A stretch of DNA of 64,000 nucleotides, taken from NCBI GenBank assembly GCA_046352935.1, contig JAXMGR010000006.1:124001-188000 (forward strand), read 5' to 3'. The notes beneath the pieces are model-generated. The model was not told the DNA's origin. It saw only the letters and a list, made by a program, of their open reading frames with translations, and searched no databases. Positions 23,316 through 33,578 of this stretch are shown here, one piece after another; the stretch's first letter is position 1, and every line of letters starts with the position of its first letter. This DNA is from CAYWMY01 sp046352935 (GTDB lineage Bacteria > Pseudomonadota > Gammaproteobacteria > Steroidobacterales > Steroidobacteraceae). The position numbers and the translations under genes were made by a program.

Positions 23316-24656
23316 ATGACCGACCCGGTGCGCCACCCGCTCACGATGAACGGCCGCGATCCCTCGCTGCTGCGCGGGGACCGCATCGACGGCGATCGCT
23401 ACTGGTCGACCGCGTTCGCGAAGAAGGAATGGGACCGCCTCTGGACCCGCATCTGGCACGTCGCCGGACGCACGAGTCAGCTGCAGGAGCCGGGCGACTA
23501 CATCATCCACGATTTCATGCATGAGTCCGTCGTCGTCGTGAAGCAGGACGACGGGTCCCTGCGGGCCTTCTACAACTCCTGCGCCCATCGGGGACAAAGA
23601 CTCGTCTGGAATGCCGCCCACACCGACGGCTTCCACTGTCCCTACCACGGCTGGGTGTACGGTCGTGACGGCGTCGTCCGGAGCGTGCCGGACCCGGAGA
23701 CGTACCTGCAGGGCGACCCCTGCGGCAAGGCGTCGCTGAAGGAGCTGCGCGTCGACACCTGGGGCGGTTTCGTCTGGTACGCCATGGACCCGGACGCGGA
23801 ACCCCTGCTCCGCTTCCTCGAGCCGCTGCCCGAGCTGTATGCCGCCTATCCCCTGGACAAGGCCATTCGCGTCGGCTGGATGAGGATCGATCTCGACACG
23901 AACTGGAAATTCGCACCGGACAATTTCAGCGAGTCGTACCACACCCGCACCGCGCATCCACAGGTACCGCCGTGGATCGACCAGGACTGGTGGAGCGCAC
24001 GGCACGAGATGTTCCCACGCGGGCACGGCCGCACCGTCCAGCCGATGCGTCCGTCGCTGCGTGACCGCCCGCCAGGCGGGACACCGCACTTCTTCGACGA
24101 CATCCTGCGGCAATGGGGCATCGATCCGGCCACGTATCCCGACTTCGAGACGCGGGCCCGACAGGGCTGGCTCGACCTCAAGGCGCAGAAGCAGAAACTG
24201 TGGAAGGAGCGCGGCTACCTGCACTATGAACGGATGGACGACGAGCAGCTCACCGACAGCCTGCACACCGTGATCTTCCCGAACATCACCATCTCGTTCC
24301 TGCCGGACCACATCATCTTCTTCCGCTCCGAACCGCACCCGGACGATCCGAACAAGTGCAGCTTCGACCTGTGGAGCTTCGTGTTCCCGGTCGATGGCAT
24401 CACCGAGGGTGAAGTCATCATGTTCGGGCGCCGTAAATTCGAGGAAGCGGAGTTCTGCGACCACCGGACGTTCGACCGCGGCCGCGGCGTTCCTGAGCTC
24501 GCCGGCCAGATCGTCCACCAGGACATGATGCTCGCCGAGGGCCAGCAACGCGGCATGCGCTCGCGTGGCTATGCGGACAGCTATCTCGCAGCACAGGAAA
24601 CGCGCGTGCGCTTCTTCCACGAAGTGCTCAACGACTGGCTCGAAGGCCGCCGGTGA
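23316..24656 (+). CDS. Rieske non-haem iron ring-hydroxylating oxygenase, alpha subunit
   Basis: A 446-residue oxygenase subunit. The Rieske [2Fe-2S] cluster is bound by Cys89 and His91 (CAHRG) and Cys108 and His111 (CPYHGW). The mononuclear iron site has His209 and His214 in SESYHTRTAHP, with a likely Asp in HQDMMLAEGQQRG, and the bridging Asp202 in APDNF is present. These proteins hydroxylate aromatic rings, steroids or quaternary amines. No beta subunit, ferredoxin or reductase gene is adjacent, so the substrate stays open. ATG 23316 follows GGGGGGA. An in-frame start at 23178 would add a disordered tail. A perfect hairpin follows the stop. Confidence 0.9.
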   Translation: MTDPVRHPLTMNGRDPSLLRGDRIDGDRYWSTAFAKKEWDRLWTRIWHVAGRTSQLQEPGDYIIHDFMHESVVVVKQDDGSLRAFYNSCAHRGQRLVWNAAHTDGFHCPYHGWVYGRDGVVRSVPDPETYLQGDPCGKASLKELRVDTWGGFVWYAMDPDAEPLLRFLEPLPELYAAYPLDKAIRVGWMRIDLDTNWKFAPDNFSESYHTRTAHPQVPPWIDQDWWSARHEMFPRGHGRTVQPMRPSLRDRPPGGTPHFFDDILRQWGIDPATYPDFETRARQGWLDLKAQKQKLWKERGYLHYERMDDEQLTDSLHTVIFPNITISFLPDHIIFFRSEPHPDDPNKCSFDLWSFVFPVDGITEGEVIMFGRRKFEEAEFCDHRTFDRGRGVPELAGQIVHQDMMLAEGQQRGMRSRGYADSYLAAQETRVRFFHEVLNDWLEGRR

Positions 24657-24657
24657 T

Positions 24658-24676
24658 CGCGGCGGCGACCGCCGCG
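24658..24676 (+). terminator. GC-rich hairpin after the Rieske oxygenase gene
   Basis: CGCGGCGG (24658-24665) pairs perfectly with CCGCCGCG (24669-24676) around a CGA triloop, 2 nt after the stop codon. There is no U-tract, so it may slow polymerase or protect the mRNA end rather than be a full intrinsic terminator. Confidence 0.5.
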
Positions 24677-24784
24677 GGGACGAGCAACGGAGCCGAGTGA
24701 CGAAGTCGGTCGGTGACGTCCGGCTCAGTGGTAGCCGAAAGTCCCGTTCGTGGGGCATAGTGCGCCCAGCCATTTCCGGCCAAT

Positions 24785-24858
24785 GCGCCCGTAGCTCAGC
24801 TGGATAGAGTACTCGGCTTCGAACCGAGTGGTCGGGGGTTCGAATCCCTCCGGGCGCG
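24785..24858 (+). tRNA. tRNA-Arg (anticodon TCG)
   Basis: A complete cloverleaf is visible. The acceptor stem GCGCCCG (24785-24791) pairs with CGGGCGC (24851-24857), followed by discriminator G. The D arm is GCTC...GAGT, the anticodon stem is CTCGG/CCGAG with loop CTTCGAA giving anticodon TCG, and the T arm carries GGTTCGAATCC. The 3' CCA is not encoded (the next bases are CAC) and must be added enzymatically. It decodes CGA and related arginine codons. No integrase or repeat marks it as an attachment site. Confidence 0.95.
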
Positions 24859-25063
24859 CACCAACTCCGTGGGTCCGTTCCGGACCGGTCCGATCGACTC
24901 AACCGCCCCACCAGGTGTGACGCGGTTCACACTCCGGCAGCCGCGTCGCCGAGGCGGCGGGAGCATCCGTCAAGCGCGCTGGCCGTGCGGCCGATATGTG
25001 TGCCAAGCCGGGCTGCGCCGCGGCACGAACATCGGTATCGCGTCCAGACTCCGGAAACATCGC

Positions 25064-26195
25064 ATGCTGACCAGCCTTTCGATACGCAAGGGAACGTCCC
25101 TGTCCCGTGATGCGCGCGAAGCCGCGCGCGAACTCCACACGGCACTGGACCAGCCGGACATCAAGCTCGCGGTGTTCTACTGCACTCCGGACATGGATCT
25201 GCCGGCACTCGCGCACGAGCTCCACGAGCGATTCGGCGCGGTCAACCTGATCGGATGCACGACCGCCGGCGAGATCACGCCGCAGGGCTATCTGTCCGGC
25301 GCACTGACTGGATTCAGCCTGGCCGGCGACGATCTCCAGGTGGTCAGCCACCTGATCCACCTAGATCCGTTCGACAGCGCGACCTGCGCAGCGGACACCA
25401 CGGCGCTCCTGAGAGAACTTCCCGAAATGGGACCGACATCAACCGGGGGCACCGCCAGCACCTTCGGCTTCCTGCTGATCGACGGGCTCGCAATGCTCGA
25501 AGAGCTGGTCGTCAGCTGCGTACACCAGCACCTGGACGGCGTCGACCTGGTCGGCGGCTCCGCTGCAGACGACACGCACTTCGGCGCAACGCACCTGTAC
25601 TACCATGGCACCTTCCACCAGAAGGTCGCACTGTTGACGCTGGTCCGTACGACGCTGCCCTGCATGGCCTTCCGCACGCAGCACTTCGTCCAGTCGGACC
25701 GGCGCATGGTGGTCACACGGGCCGACCCTGCACGCCGGATCGTTCACGAGATCAACGGCAAGCCTGCTGCCCGGGAGTTCGCGAAGCTGCTGAACCTGCA
25801 GATCACGGAACTGACACCGATGACGTTCGCGACACATCCGGTCGTCGTGCGCATCGGTGGCCAGTACTTCGTGCGGTCGATCGCCAAGGTGAACGAGGAC
25901 GAGAGTCTCACGTTCTTCTGCGCCATCGACGAGGGCATCGTCCTGACCGTCGCCAGGGGCGTCGACATGGTCGAGAACCTCGAGCACGCTTTCGAGCAGG
26001 TCCGTGCCACCGTCGGACACCCACAGCTGGTCCTGGGCTGCGACTGCATCCTCCGGCGCCTGGAGAGCGAGCGTGAGGGCATCAAGGAGAAGATCGGCCG
26101 GATCTTCGTCGATCACAATGTGATCGGATTCGCCACCTACGGCGAGCAGTTCAACTCGATGCACGTCAACCAGACGTTCACGGGCATCGCGATCG

Positions 26196-26209
<14 letters not shown>
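25064..26209 (+). CDS. FIST-domain sensor protein (FIST N and C)
   Basis: A 381-residue cytosolic protein covering the FIST N and FIST C domains, which are thought to sense small ligands such as amino acids. Recognisable segments are LAVFYCTPDMD, LIGCTTAGEITPQGY, DLVGGSAADDTHFG, VGHPQLVLGCDCILRRLE and the conserved end FATYGEQFNSMHVNQTFTGI. Upstream in-frame codons look non-coding, so ATG 25064 was chosen, although its ribosome site is weak. It overlaps the following histidine kinase gene by 14 bp, so the pair most likely forms one signalling unit with FIST as the input. Confidence 0.88.
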
Positions 26210-27683
<1,474 letters not shown>

Positions 27684-27728
27684 CTCTTGCCGTAGTCTCC
27701 GCACGGGCAGCGCGGCGACCGCTCGCGC

Positions 27729-28598
27729 TCATCCCGTGGCGAGCACCAGCTCCGTGGGATCGACCCCCGCCCGCCGCCCCTCGATGGCGAGCTGGCGGAA
27801 CTCACTCGGCGTGTGTCCCTGGTAGCGGCGGAACAGACGGGCGAAATACGATGCGTCGGTGAAGCCGGTCATTGCGGCGACATCGGCGATCGGTACGGCA
27901 GGATTCGCGAGCAGCCGGCGCGCCTCGGCAAGCCTGCAGTCACGCAGATACTCCTGGAACGTCGCACCGAAAGCCGCCTTGAACTCGCGGCTGAAACGCT
28001 GCGCGGACATTCCGCAGAGCCCCGCGACGGTACCGAGCGCGATCGGTGAACCCAGATTCCGCGAGACATGCGACAACGCCGGCAGCAGCGGCCGCTCGGT
28101 GCGAACCGGCCGGTACCGGGCCTCCTTGGGGATGCGCGTCGCGGCTGCGGCGACGCTCCTCGTGCCCTGCCGACGCCTCGCCTCCAGCGCCTGTCCGAGC
28201 TGCTCCATGCAGCGCGAGACGTCGTCCTCCACCAGCGGCTTCACGAGGTAATCGAACACTCTCGCTCGCAGTGCCCACAGGGCAAGGTCGGCGGAGTGCT
28301 GTGTCGTTAGCAGCAGGATCGGGACGGAGGGATGGCGCCGCTTCGCCTCGGGGATGAGTCGCAGCCCCTGCATGTCGGGGTAGTCGAACTCGAAGCAGAA
28401 GACATCCGGCACCAGCTCCCGCGGCGCTGAAGCCCCGGGCCCAGGCTCGGAGAACGCCGCGATGTCTCCGCGCACGATGCGGAAGTACGGGAGGAACGCG
28501 CCGGGCGGATCCGGCTGTTCCGCAACGCACAGGTTGAACCACAGAAACGAGGGTAGAGGCATCGGCATCGACGGGCGCAATTCCGCAGGTACCGTCAC
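27729..28598 (-). CDS. AraC-family regulator with degenerate receiver domain (phospho-acceptor Asp replaced by Glu)
   Basis: A 289-residue transcription regulator. Residues 15-140 resemble a response-regulator receiver: PDVFCFEFDYPDMQG aligns with the phospho-acceptor loop but has Glu70 where Asp is expected. LLLTTQHS holds the conserved Thr, and FDYLVKP holds Lys120. The N-terminal acidic pair is missing. Residues 185-285 form an AraC double helix-turn-helix, with VAGLCGMSAQRFSREFKAAF and IADVAAMTGFTDASYFARLF. Phosphorylation control is therefore unlikely, and the Glu may mimic a permanently active state. It begins at GTG 28598 without a clear ribosome site. It converges on the hybrid kinase gene. 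Confidence 0.85.
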   Translation of the reverse strand: MTVPAELRPSMPMPLPSFLWFNLCVAEQPDPPGAFLPYFRIVRGDIAAFSEPGPGASAPRELVPDVFCFEFDYPDMQGLRLIPEAKRRHPSVPILLLTTQHSADLALWALRARVFDYLVKPLVEDDVSRCMEQLGQALEARRRQGTRSVAAAATRIPKEARYRPVRTERPLLPALSHVSRNLGSPIALGTVAGLCGMSAQRFSREFKAAFGATFQEYLRDCRLAEARRLLANPAVPIADVAAMTGFTDASYFARLFRRYQGHTPSEFRQLAIEGRRAGVDPTELVLATG

Positions 28599-28800
28599 TG
28601 TAGTCGGTGGCTCCCGCGATGGACATAACCGCGGCCTGCGGCTGTGAGCCAGTGCACGTTGCCAGCCTGCAACAGGCCCGTCTTACGTCGCAACGCCGTT
28701 GCATGGATCCGACAGGACAGGCTTTTCAGCCTTCTTCGTGCCGATTTGTCCACCCGATCAGCAGGAACGTCCTAACGCCGTCGCGGTCGAAAAGGAGACA

Positions 28801-28881
28801 GTGAGCGCCACCACTCGGGGTGGTGTTGATGGAGGTGGATCATCGTGGCTAAGGAGACTCCTGCGATTCCCGTGGCCGTGA
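28801..28881 (+). CDS. Possible 26-residue leader peptide
   Basis: A GTG at 28801 preceded by AAAAGGAGACA opens a 26-codon frame ending at 28881. The product has a glycine-rich start and a Trp/Arg/Leu-rich end (WLRRLLRFPWP). A hairpin, CACCAC-TCGGG-GTGGTG (28809-28825), lies inside it. The frame overlaps the start of the next small gene by 37 bp, so it could act as a translated leader. Support is limited to the ribosome site and position. Confidence 0.3.
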   Translation: MSATTRGGVDGGGSSWLRRLLRFPWP

Positions 28882-29060
28882 CCGAAGCAGAATCGGCCGG
28901 GCTGCTGCGACGGATGCGTGAGGCTCAGCAGGCACTCGGCGACCGCGCTCTCGTGCCGGCAACCGGGCAGCCTTCCACGTACCGCTGGACGAGCGGCTTC
29001 AAGACCCTGCGGCGCAGCCCGCGGCCTTGCGCGAGAAACCTCGCCGCGGCGGCGATGTGA
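28845..29060 (+). CDS. Small hypothetical protein (71 aa)
   Basis: A 71-residue frame starting at GTG 28845 with a strong GGAGG 9 nt upstream. The first 50 residues look like a normal soluble peptide (AVTEAESAGLLRRMREAQQA). The C-terminus is arginine-rich and less convincing. No family is recognised. It lies 136 bp ahead of the glyoxalase-cyclase gene and could be in its transcript. The ribosome binding site is the main support. Confidence 0.42.
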   Translation: MAKETPAIPVAVTEAESAGLLRRMREAQQALGDRALVPATGQPSTYRWTSGFKTLRRSPRPCARNLAAAAM

Positions 29061-29196
29061 CACGGGAGATTCTGCGCTGATCCGCCGGGCGGCCGCGTGG
29101 CGTCGGCTGCCCGGTGACAAGTGCGCGCACATGGGTGAGCATACGGCGCCCGCCGATGCGACGGGTTCGCGACAGACTGATCGGGGAGATTCGGGG

Positions 29197-30255
29197 ATGG
29201 TGATCCGGGTGCTGGAGTTGCACCGTCATGCGGTGCGCGTGCCCGCATCCGGCCAGGCCGCCAGGGCGGCCTTCGACTTCTACACGCAGGTTCTCGGACT
29301 GGTGCCGGACGACACGCATCCACGAGCCCCCGGCGTCAACGCCCACTGGCTCGCCGCCGGCCGGCATGCCCAGCTGCAGCTGGTCGCGGCAGGCGGCTCG
29401 ACCCTCTCGCCGGACCTGGGCTTCGATCCTTCACTGCCGCACGTCGCGTTCGCAGTCGCCGATATCGCCGCCGCGAAGGACGAACTGCAACGGTTCGGCC
29501 TGCCACACCGCTGCCTGCCCGGTCTCGTGGATCCCGGCGCCGAACGGGTACTGCTGCGGGATCCGGCCGGGAATCTGATCGAACTGCATCAGATCGGCAC
29601 CTGTCGCTGCGAACTGCGCTCGCCGGCAGGGAACACGCATGCGCGGCTGTCCGGTGCCGTCATGTTCGCGGACATGCGTGGCTTCACGGGAATCTCCGAG
29701 AGGCTGAACCCCGCGGACGTCGTACCCCTCCTGAACGAGTTCTTCCAGCTGCTGACGGGCATCGCCGTACGCCACGGGGGAACCGTGTTCCACCTCGCTG
29801 GCGACGGGCTGATGGCGGGCTTCGGCGTACCCAGCCGGCTCGACGACGCACCGGGCCACGCAGTCGACGCCGCGTGCGAAATGCTGGATGGCTTCCGCGC
29901 GCTCGCGGCGGAATGGAAGCAACGCCTCGCCATCGACACCGGACTCGGCATCGGCATCAACGCGGGCGAGCTCATTGCCGGCGACGTCGGCTCGCCGCTG
30001 CACCACAGCTACACGATCGTGGGCGACACCGTGAACGTGGCAGCGCGACTCTCGCAGCGCGCACGTGCTGGCGAGGCGCTGTTCTCGACAGCCGTCAAGA
30101 GATCCCTCGACGACTCGCACCGCGAGCTGAACGTGGTCGGCCTGCCCGCACTGCAGCTGCGCGGCCGAGCGGCTCCGGTCGAGATCTGGTGCCTGCCCAG
30201 TGACGAAAGGGTCGATTTCCGCCCCTCGGCCGTGCCCGCAGCTGCCGTGGGCTGA
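29197..30255 (+). CDS. Glyoxalase (VOC) domain fused to class III adenylate/guanylate cyclase
   Basis: A 352-residue fusion. Residues 1-135 are a vicinal oxygen chelate (glyoxalase/dioxygenase-like) domain, with AAFDFYTQVLGLVPDD, PHVAFAVADI and the terminal RDPAGNLIELHQ. Residues 150-345 are a class III nucleotide cyclase: metal Asp159 in FADMRGFT, second metal Asp203 in AGDGLMAGFG, and SYTIVGDTVNVAARL with the transition-state Asn/Arg. The lysine that normally selects adenine is not clear, so the nucleotide made is uncertain. There is no membrane segment. The VOC part probably binds a small molecule and controls cyclisation. ATG 29197 has GGGGAG 9 nt upstream; ATG 29131 has none. Confidence 0.87.
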   Translation: MVIRVLELHRHAVRVPASGQAARAAFDFYTQVLGLVPDDTHPRAPGVNAHWLAAGRHAQLQLVAAGGSTLSPDLGFDPSLPHVAFAVADIAAAKDELQRFGLPHRCLPGLVDPGAERVLLRDPAGNLIELHQIGTCRCELRSPAGNTHARLSGAVMFADMRGFTGISERLNPADVVPLLNEFFQLLTGIAVRHGGTVFHLAGDGLMAGFGVPSRLDDAPGHAVDAACEMLDGFRALAAEWKQRLAIDTGLGIGINAGELIAGDVGSPLHHSYTIVGDTVNVAARLSQRARAGEALFSTAVKRSLDDSHRELNVVGLPALQLRGRAAPVEIWCLPSDERVDFRPSAVPAAAVG

Positions 30256-30302
30256 GCCTCCCGGGAGGGGCGCCACCCGTCGATCCCGGGTCGTCGGAAT
30301 CG

Positions 30303-31697
30303 TCAGATCATGAATCCGAGGTCCCGCGCGCCGAATGCGCCGAGACCCGGCGCCGCGACGTCGATCTGCCCTTCCGTCAGTCCGAACCAGCGCAGGAGCG
30401 TCGCAGCATACTGCTGCACGGCGATCGTCGGCACGATGCGCCCCCCGCCGACGTCGTCCGGCCCGTCGATTTCGAGACGCGGCATCCGGCCGTGGATGTC
30501 CCCACCTCGTACCGCAGCACCCAGCACCAGCTGATGCCCGGCCCATCCGTGGTCGGTGCCGTCGCCATTGCTGGTCAGTGTTCGTCCGAAATCCGACATC
30601 GTGAAGGCGGTCACCTGCGATGCGACCCCGAGCTCGGAGAGGGCGGTGTCGAAGGCTGCAAGCGCTCCGCTGACCTCGGCCAGCAGCCGAGGCTGCGACT
30701 CGTTCTGCGCATCATGGGTGTCGAATCCACCGGTGCCGACGAGGAAGATCTGACGGCGCATGCCGAGCTCCCCGCGCACGGCGATCAGTCTCGTGACCAT
30801 CGCCAGCTGGCGACCGAGCGCGTCGTCGGGGAAGGTCGTGGTCGGCGCGGGAGTGCGCGTCAGGGCAGCCTGCGCACGATCCGCATAGAGCAATGCCCGC
30901 TCGTGTACTTCGTTCAGCGCACGTCCATAAATTGTCGGCTGCCGGGTGCGCACGAGGGCCTCGAAGGCGCGGCGCCGCGCGGCCCCGCCGAAGACCGAGT
31001 CGGTCAGCGCGATGTACTCGACGACGCCCTGCTCACCCACGACGTAAGGCGCCGCATGAGCCGCCGCGTGAAACGGCACGGTGCCCGCGATCGAAATGTT
31101 CATGGGCAACTGCTGCGTTGCAAGCTCGGCCTCCAGCAGATCGGCGACACGCCCCGCCCAGCCCGTCGCCACGGCGGCACGACCCTTCAGTGTCTGCCAC
31201 TGGTCCTGCTGATCATTGTGCGAGAAGAGCTGCGGTGGCACTGCGACCCCGCGCGCGAGCACCGCGGCCTTGGTGGCTGGCTCGACCAGCGGTCCGGTGT
31301 TCGCCACGATGGCCGCGCGACCTGCTGCGAACAGCTGCCGCAGGCCGGGCATGGATGGATGCAATCCGTACGCGGCACCATCCGATGTCAGCGGCTGGAT
31401 CGGCAGCAGCGTGGACTGCGGCACCGCGAGGTTCTGACGCGACGCCGCGTACACCGCATGTTCCGCGTTGCTGCGTGGCACGACCATGTTGAATGCGTCA
31501 TTGCCACCGTAGAGGAACACCGCGACCAGGGCACGGTAGCCGGACGTATCGGCGCGCGCCGGAGCCGCGAGCAGGCCCGCGCCCATGGCACCCGCTGCCG
31601 CAGCAGTGAGCTTCAGGAAGCCACGACGATCCACACGCGCCGGATTCTGTGCCCCGCTTTCCGGACAATGTGAGGAATCACGGATCTGGAACTTCAT
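30303..31697 (-). CDS. DUF1501 family exported protein (Tat signal)
   Basis: A 464-residue protein with a twin-arginine signal, DRRGFLKLTAAAAGAMG, and a DUF1501 domain. Family marks include VAVFLYGGNDAFNMVVP near residue 60, LFSHNDQQDQWQT, GTGGFDTHDAQ and FTMSDFGRTLTSNGDGTDHGW. The last two resemble metal sites of sulfatase/alkaline phosphatase-fold proteins. The function of DUF1501 is unknown. It lies 60 bp downstream of the DUF1800 lipoprotein gene, the usual partner, so both are probably exported together. GGGAG precedes the ATG. Ends in DLGFMI at the C-terminus. Confidence 0.9.
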   Translation of the reverse strand: MKFQIRDSSHCPESGAQNPARVDRRGFLKLTAAAAGAMGAGLLAAPARADTSGYRALVAVFLYGGNDAFNMVVPRSNAEHAVYAASRQNLAVPQSTLLPIQPLTSDGAAYGLHPSMPGLRQLFAAGRAAIVANTGPLVEPATKAAVLARGVAVPPQLFSHNDQQDQWQTLKGRAAVATGWAGRVADLLEAELATQQLPMNISIAGTVPFHAAAHAAPYVVGEQGVVEYIALTDSVFGGAARRRAFEALVRTRQPTIYGRALNEVHERALLYADRAQAALTRTPAPTTTFPDDALGRQLAMVTRLIAVRGELGMRRQIFLVGTGGFDTHDAQNESQPRLLAEVSGALAAFDTALSELGVASQVTAFTMSDFGRTLTSNGDGTDHGWAGHQLVLGAAVRGGDIHGRMPRLEIDGPDDVGGGRIVPTIAVQQYAATLLRWFGLTEGQIDVAAPGLGAFGARDLGFMI

Positions 31698-31757
31698 GGT
31701 GTCGATCTCCCGGGCCCGGCAGAGTGCACTGGAATCATCAGGAACACGACGCCGGCG

Positions 31758-33386
31758 CTAGCGCTGCACCGCGAATTCGGCCGAGGTCGCGATCAGGTGT
31801 GCGACTTCCAGCACCCGCAGGTTCTCCTGGCCCGTCGGGTACCGGGCGGCCAGTGCCTCGGCCTCGCGGCGCAGTTCCGTCGAGATCGAGCCACCGAGCA
31901 GCCGGTCGGAGATGCGTGTCACGAGTGCTGCCGGATCGGCAGCCGCCGTTGCATCCCCGCTGAAGTCGATCGCGACTGCGTCCGTCGCAAGATTCGCGTC
32001 GAAACGGTTCCACGCGAAGACAGCGATGGTGAACAGGTTCGTGGTCATCGCGCTCGTCAGCTCGTTGGCGATCTGCATCTCGGGCGCGACACGCCCGGCG
32101 TCGGCGATCTCTCCGGGCGGCGCATGGTCGGGCCGGAAGAAATTGAACACCGAGGGCGACTGCAGCGGCGCCTGGCCCAGCAGGAAGCCCAGACCCTGCA
32201 CCGCGTAGCGACCGTTCGCGGCCCGGGCACCGTATGCGCGCCACAACCCCGTGAGACGCAGCAGAGGCTCCTTGAGCTTGCCGTGGTGGTCCGCCGACGG
32301 AGTCGCGCGCGCCTCGGCATCCAGCAGGATCGCCTTGACGACGGCACCCAGGTCGCCGCGCACACCCCGACCGTTGTCGCCGAAGACACGCGCCACGCGC
32401 TCCACGTAGGCAGGCGAGGGATTGCTGGTGACGAAGCGCTGGATGAGCTGCCTCGAAACGAATGGCGCCACGTTCGGATGCGCGAAGATGTTGTCGAGCG
32501 CAGCGGCGAGATCCGTCCGCGCGGTGCCGCCGGCCGCCACCGTCGCGCCGTTCAGCAGCGTCTTCGCACCGGTGTCATGGAAAGCCTCGAAGGGCTGCAT
32601 CGGCTGAAGCCAGTCGAACGACGGCTGATGGAAGGCCGGCGAGCCCCCGAAGGTCCATCCCGTGAACACGTGAGCGAATGCCTCGATCGCACGCTGGTCG
32701 TAGGTCGGCAGCGGGACGCCGGCACCGTCGACCCGCACCGTGCCGTCCGGCTCGAGCTGCACCAGGCCGATCGTGAACAGCTGCATGAGCTCGCGCGCAT
32801 AGTTCTCGTCGGGCCGGATGTTGCGCGCACGATCGGGTTTCTCGTTGCCGAGCATGCTGAGGTAATAGCCCATCTCGGGTGACAACGTGACACGCTCCAT
32901 GAGCGTGCGGTAGTTGCCGAAGGCGTTCTCGGCGAGCAGGTCCTGGTACCAGGCGAGCGCCTGCGGGAACTGGTTGAGCCCGCTGTTCTCGGACACCACC
33001 CAGATCTCGCTGAGCGCGAACGCCATGCGCTGGCGCAGCTGGTCGCGTCCCTGGATGGCGGCCTGGAACCAGGCGTCCTGTCGGTCGAGCTGGCTGTTCG
33101 GCTGCGGCAGGCCGCGCATGTAGTCGAGGTGCCTTGTCGCCGGCGTCCGCAGCTGTTCGTCGATCCAGCCTTCGTAGCCGAGGTCGATGACCCGCTGGAC
33201 GGACGGCGCATCGGGTCCGAAGCTCGCCTGCACGAGAAAGCGATGAGCCTCACCCCGCGTGATCGCCGGCGTCGGGGGCGTGCCGACGCCACCGCCGCCA
33301 CCACCGCCGCCGCCGCAGCCGGCAATCGACAGCACGGCCGCGACAGCGGCCAGACTCCGGCCCAGAAGACGCGTGGTGGCAGACAT
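31758..33386 (-). CDS. DUF1800 family lipoprotein
   Basis: A 542-residue lipoprotein with lipobox LSIAGC (Cys24) followed by a run of nine glycines as a surface tether, then a DUF1800 domain. Diagnostic segments are RFLVQASFGPDAPSVQRV, RQRMAFALSEIWVVS, RPDENYARELMQLFTIGL, AFAHVFTGWTF and SRQLIQRFVTSNPSP. DUF1800 is an all-helical envelope family of unknown role that is nearly always encoded beside DUF1501. GGGGAGG lies 5 nt before ATG 33386. An in-frame start at 33494 would bury the signal peptide. It is first in a two-gene operon. Confidence 0.9.
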   Translation of the reverse strand: MSATTRLLGRSLAAVAAVLSIAGCGGGGGGGGGVGTPPTPAITRGEAHRFLVQASFGPDAPSVQRVIDLGYEGWIDEQLRTPATRHLDYMRGLPQPNSQLDRQDAWFQAAIQGRDQLRQRMAFALSEIWVVSENSGLNQFPQALAWYQDLLAENAFGNYRTLMERVTLSPEMGYYLSMLGNEKPDRARNIRPDENYARELMQLFTIGLVQLEPDGTVRVDGAGVPLPTYDQRAIEAFAHVFTGWTFGGSPAFHQPSFDWLQPMQPFEAFHDTGAKTLLNGATVAAGGTARTDLAAALDNIFAHPNVAPFVSRQLIQRFVTSNPSPAYVERVARVFGDNGRGVRGDLGAVVKAILLDAEARATPSADHHGKLKEPLLRLTGLWRAYGARAANGRYAVQGLGFLLGQAPLQSPSVFNFFRPDHAPPGEIADAGRVAPEMQIANELTSAMTTNLFTIAVFAWNRFDANLATDAVAIDFSGDATAAADPAALVTRISDRLLGGSISTELRREAEALAARYPTGQENLRVLEVAHLIATSAEFAVQR

Positions 33387-33578
33387 GAAGGCCTCCCCGG
33401 CCCGTGACCCGCTCCAGACAGCGCCTTCATAGCCTGCGACGGCTGTACCGTGCATGAACAAAGCGCACGATTGGCGTCCGTGATGCCCGTCCATGACGTA
33501 ATGCGGGACGCTCGGCCAGAATAGACGTCCCCCTCTCGCCGGCCACGAGCCGCAGACCCTTCGAGGAGTCCCTACCGC

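Noticed and set aside
24785..24858. tRNA-Arg gene as a possible integration site
   Set aside because: No integrase, direct repeat of the tRNA end or shift in composition follows it.
24870..24890. GGTCCG-TTC-CGGACC hairpin after the tRNA as a terminator
   Set aside because: Short stem with no T-tract; could arise by chance in GC-rich DNA.
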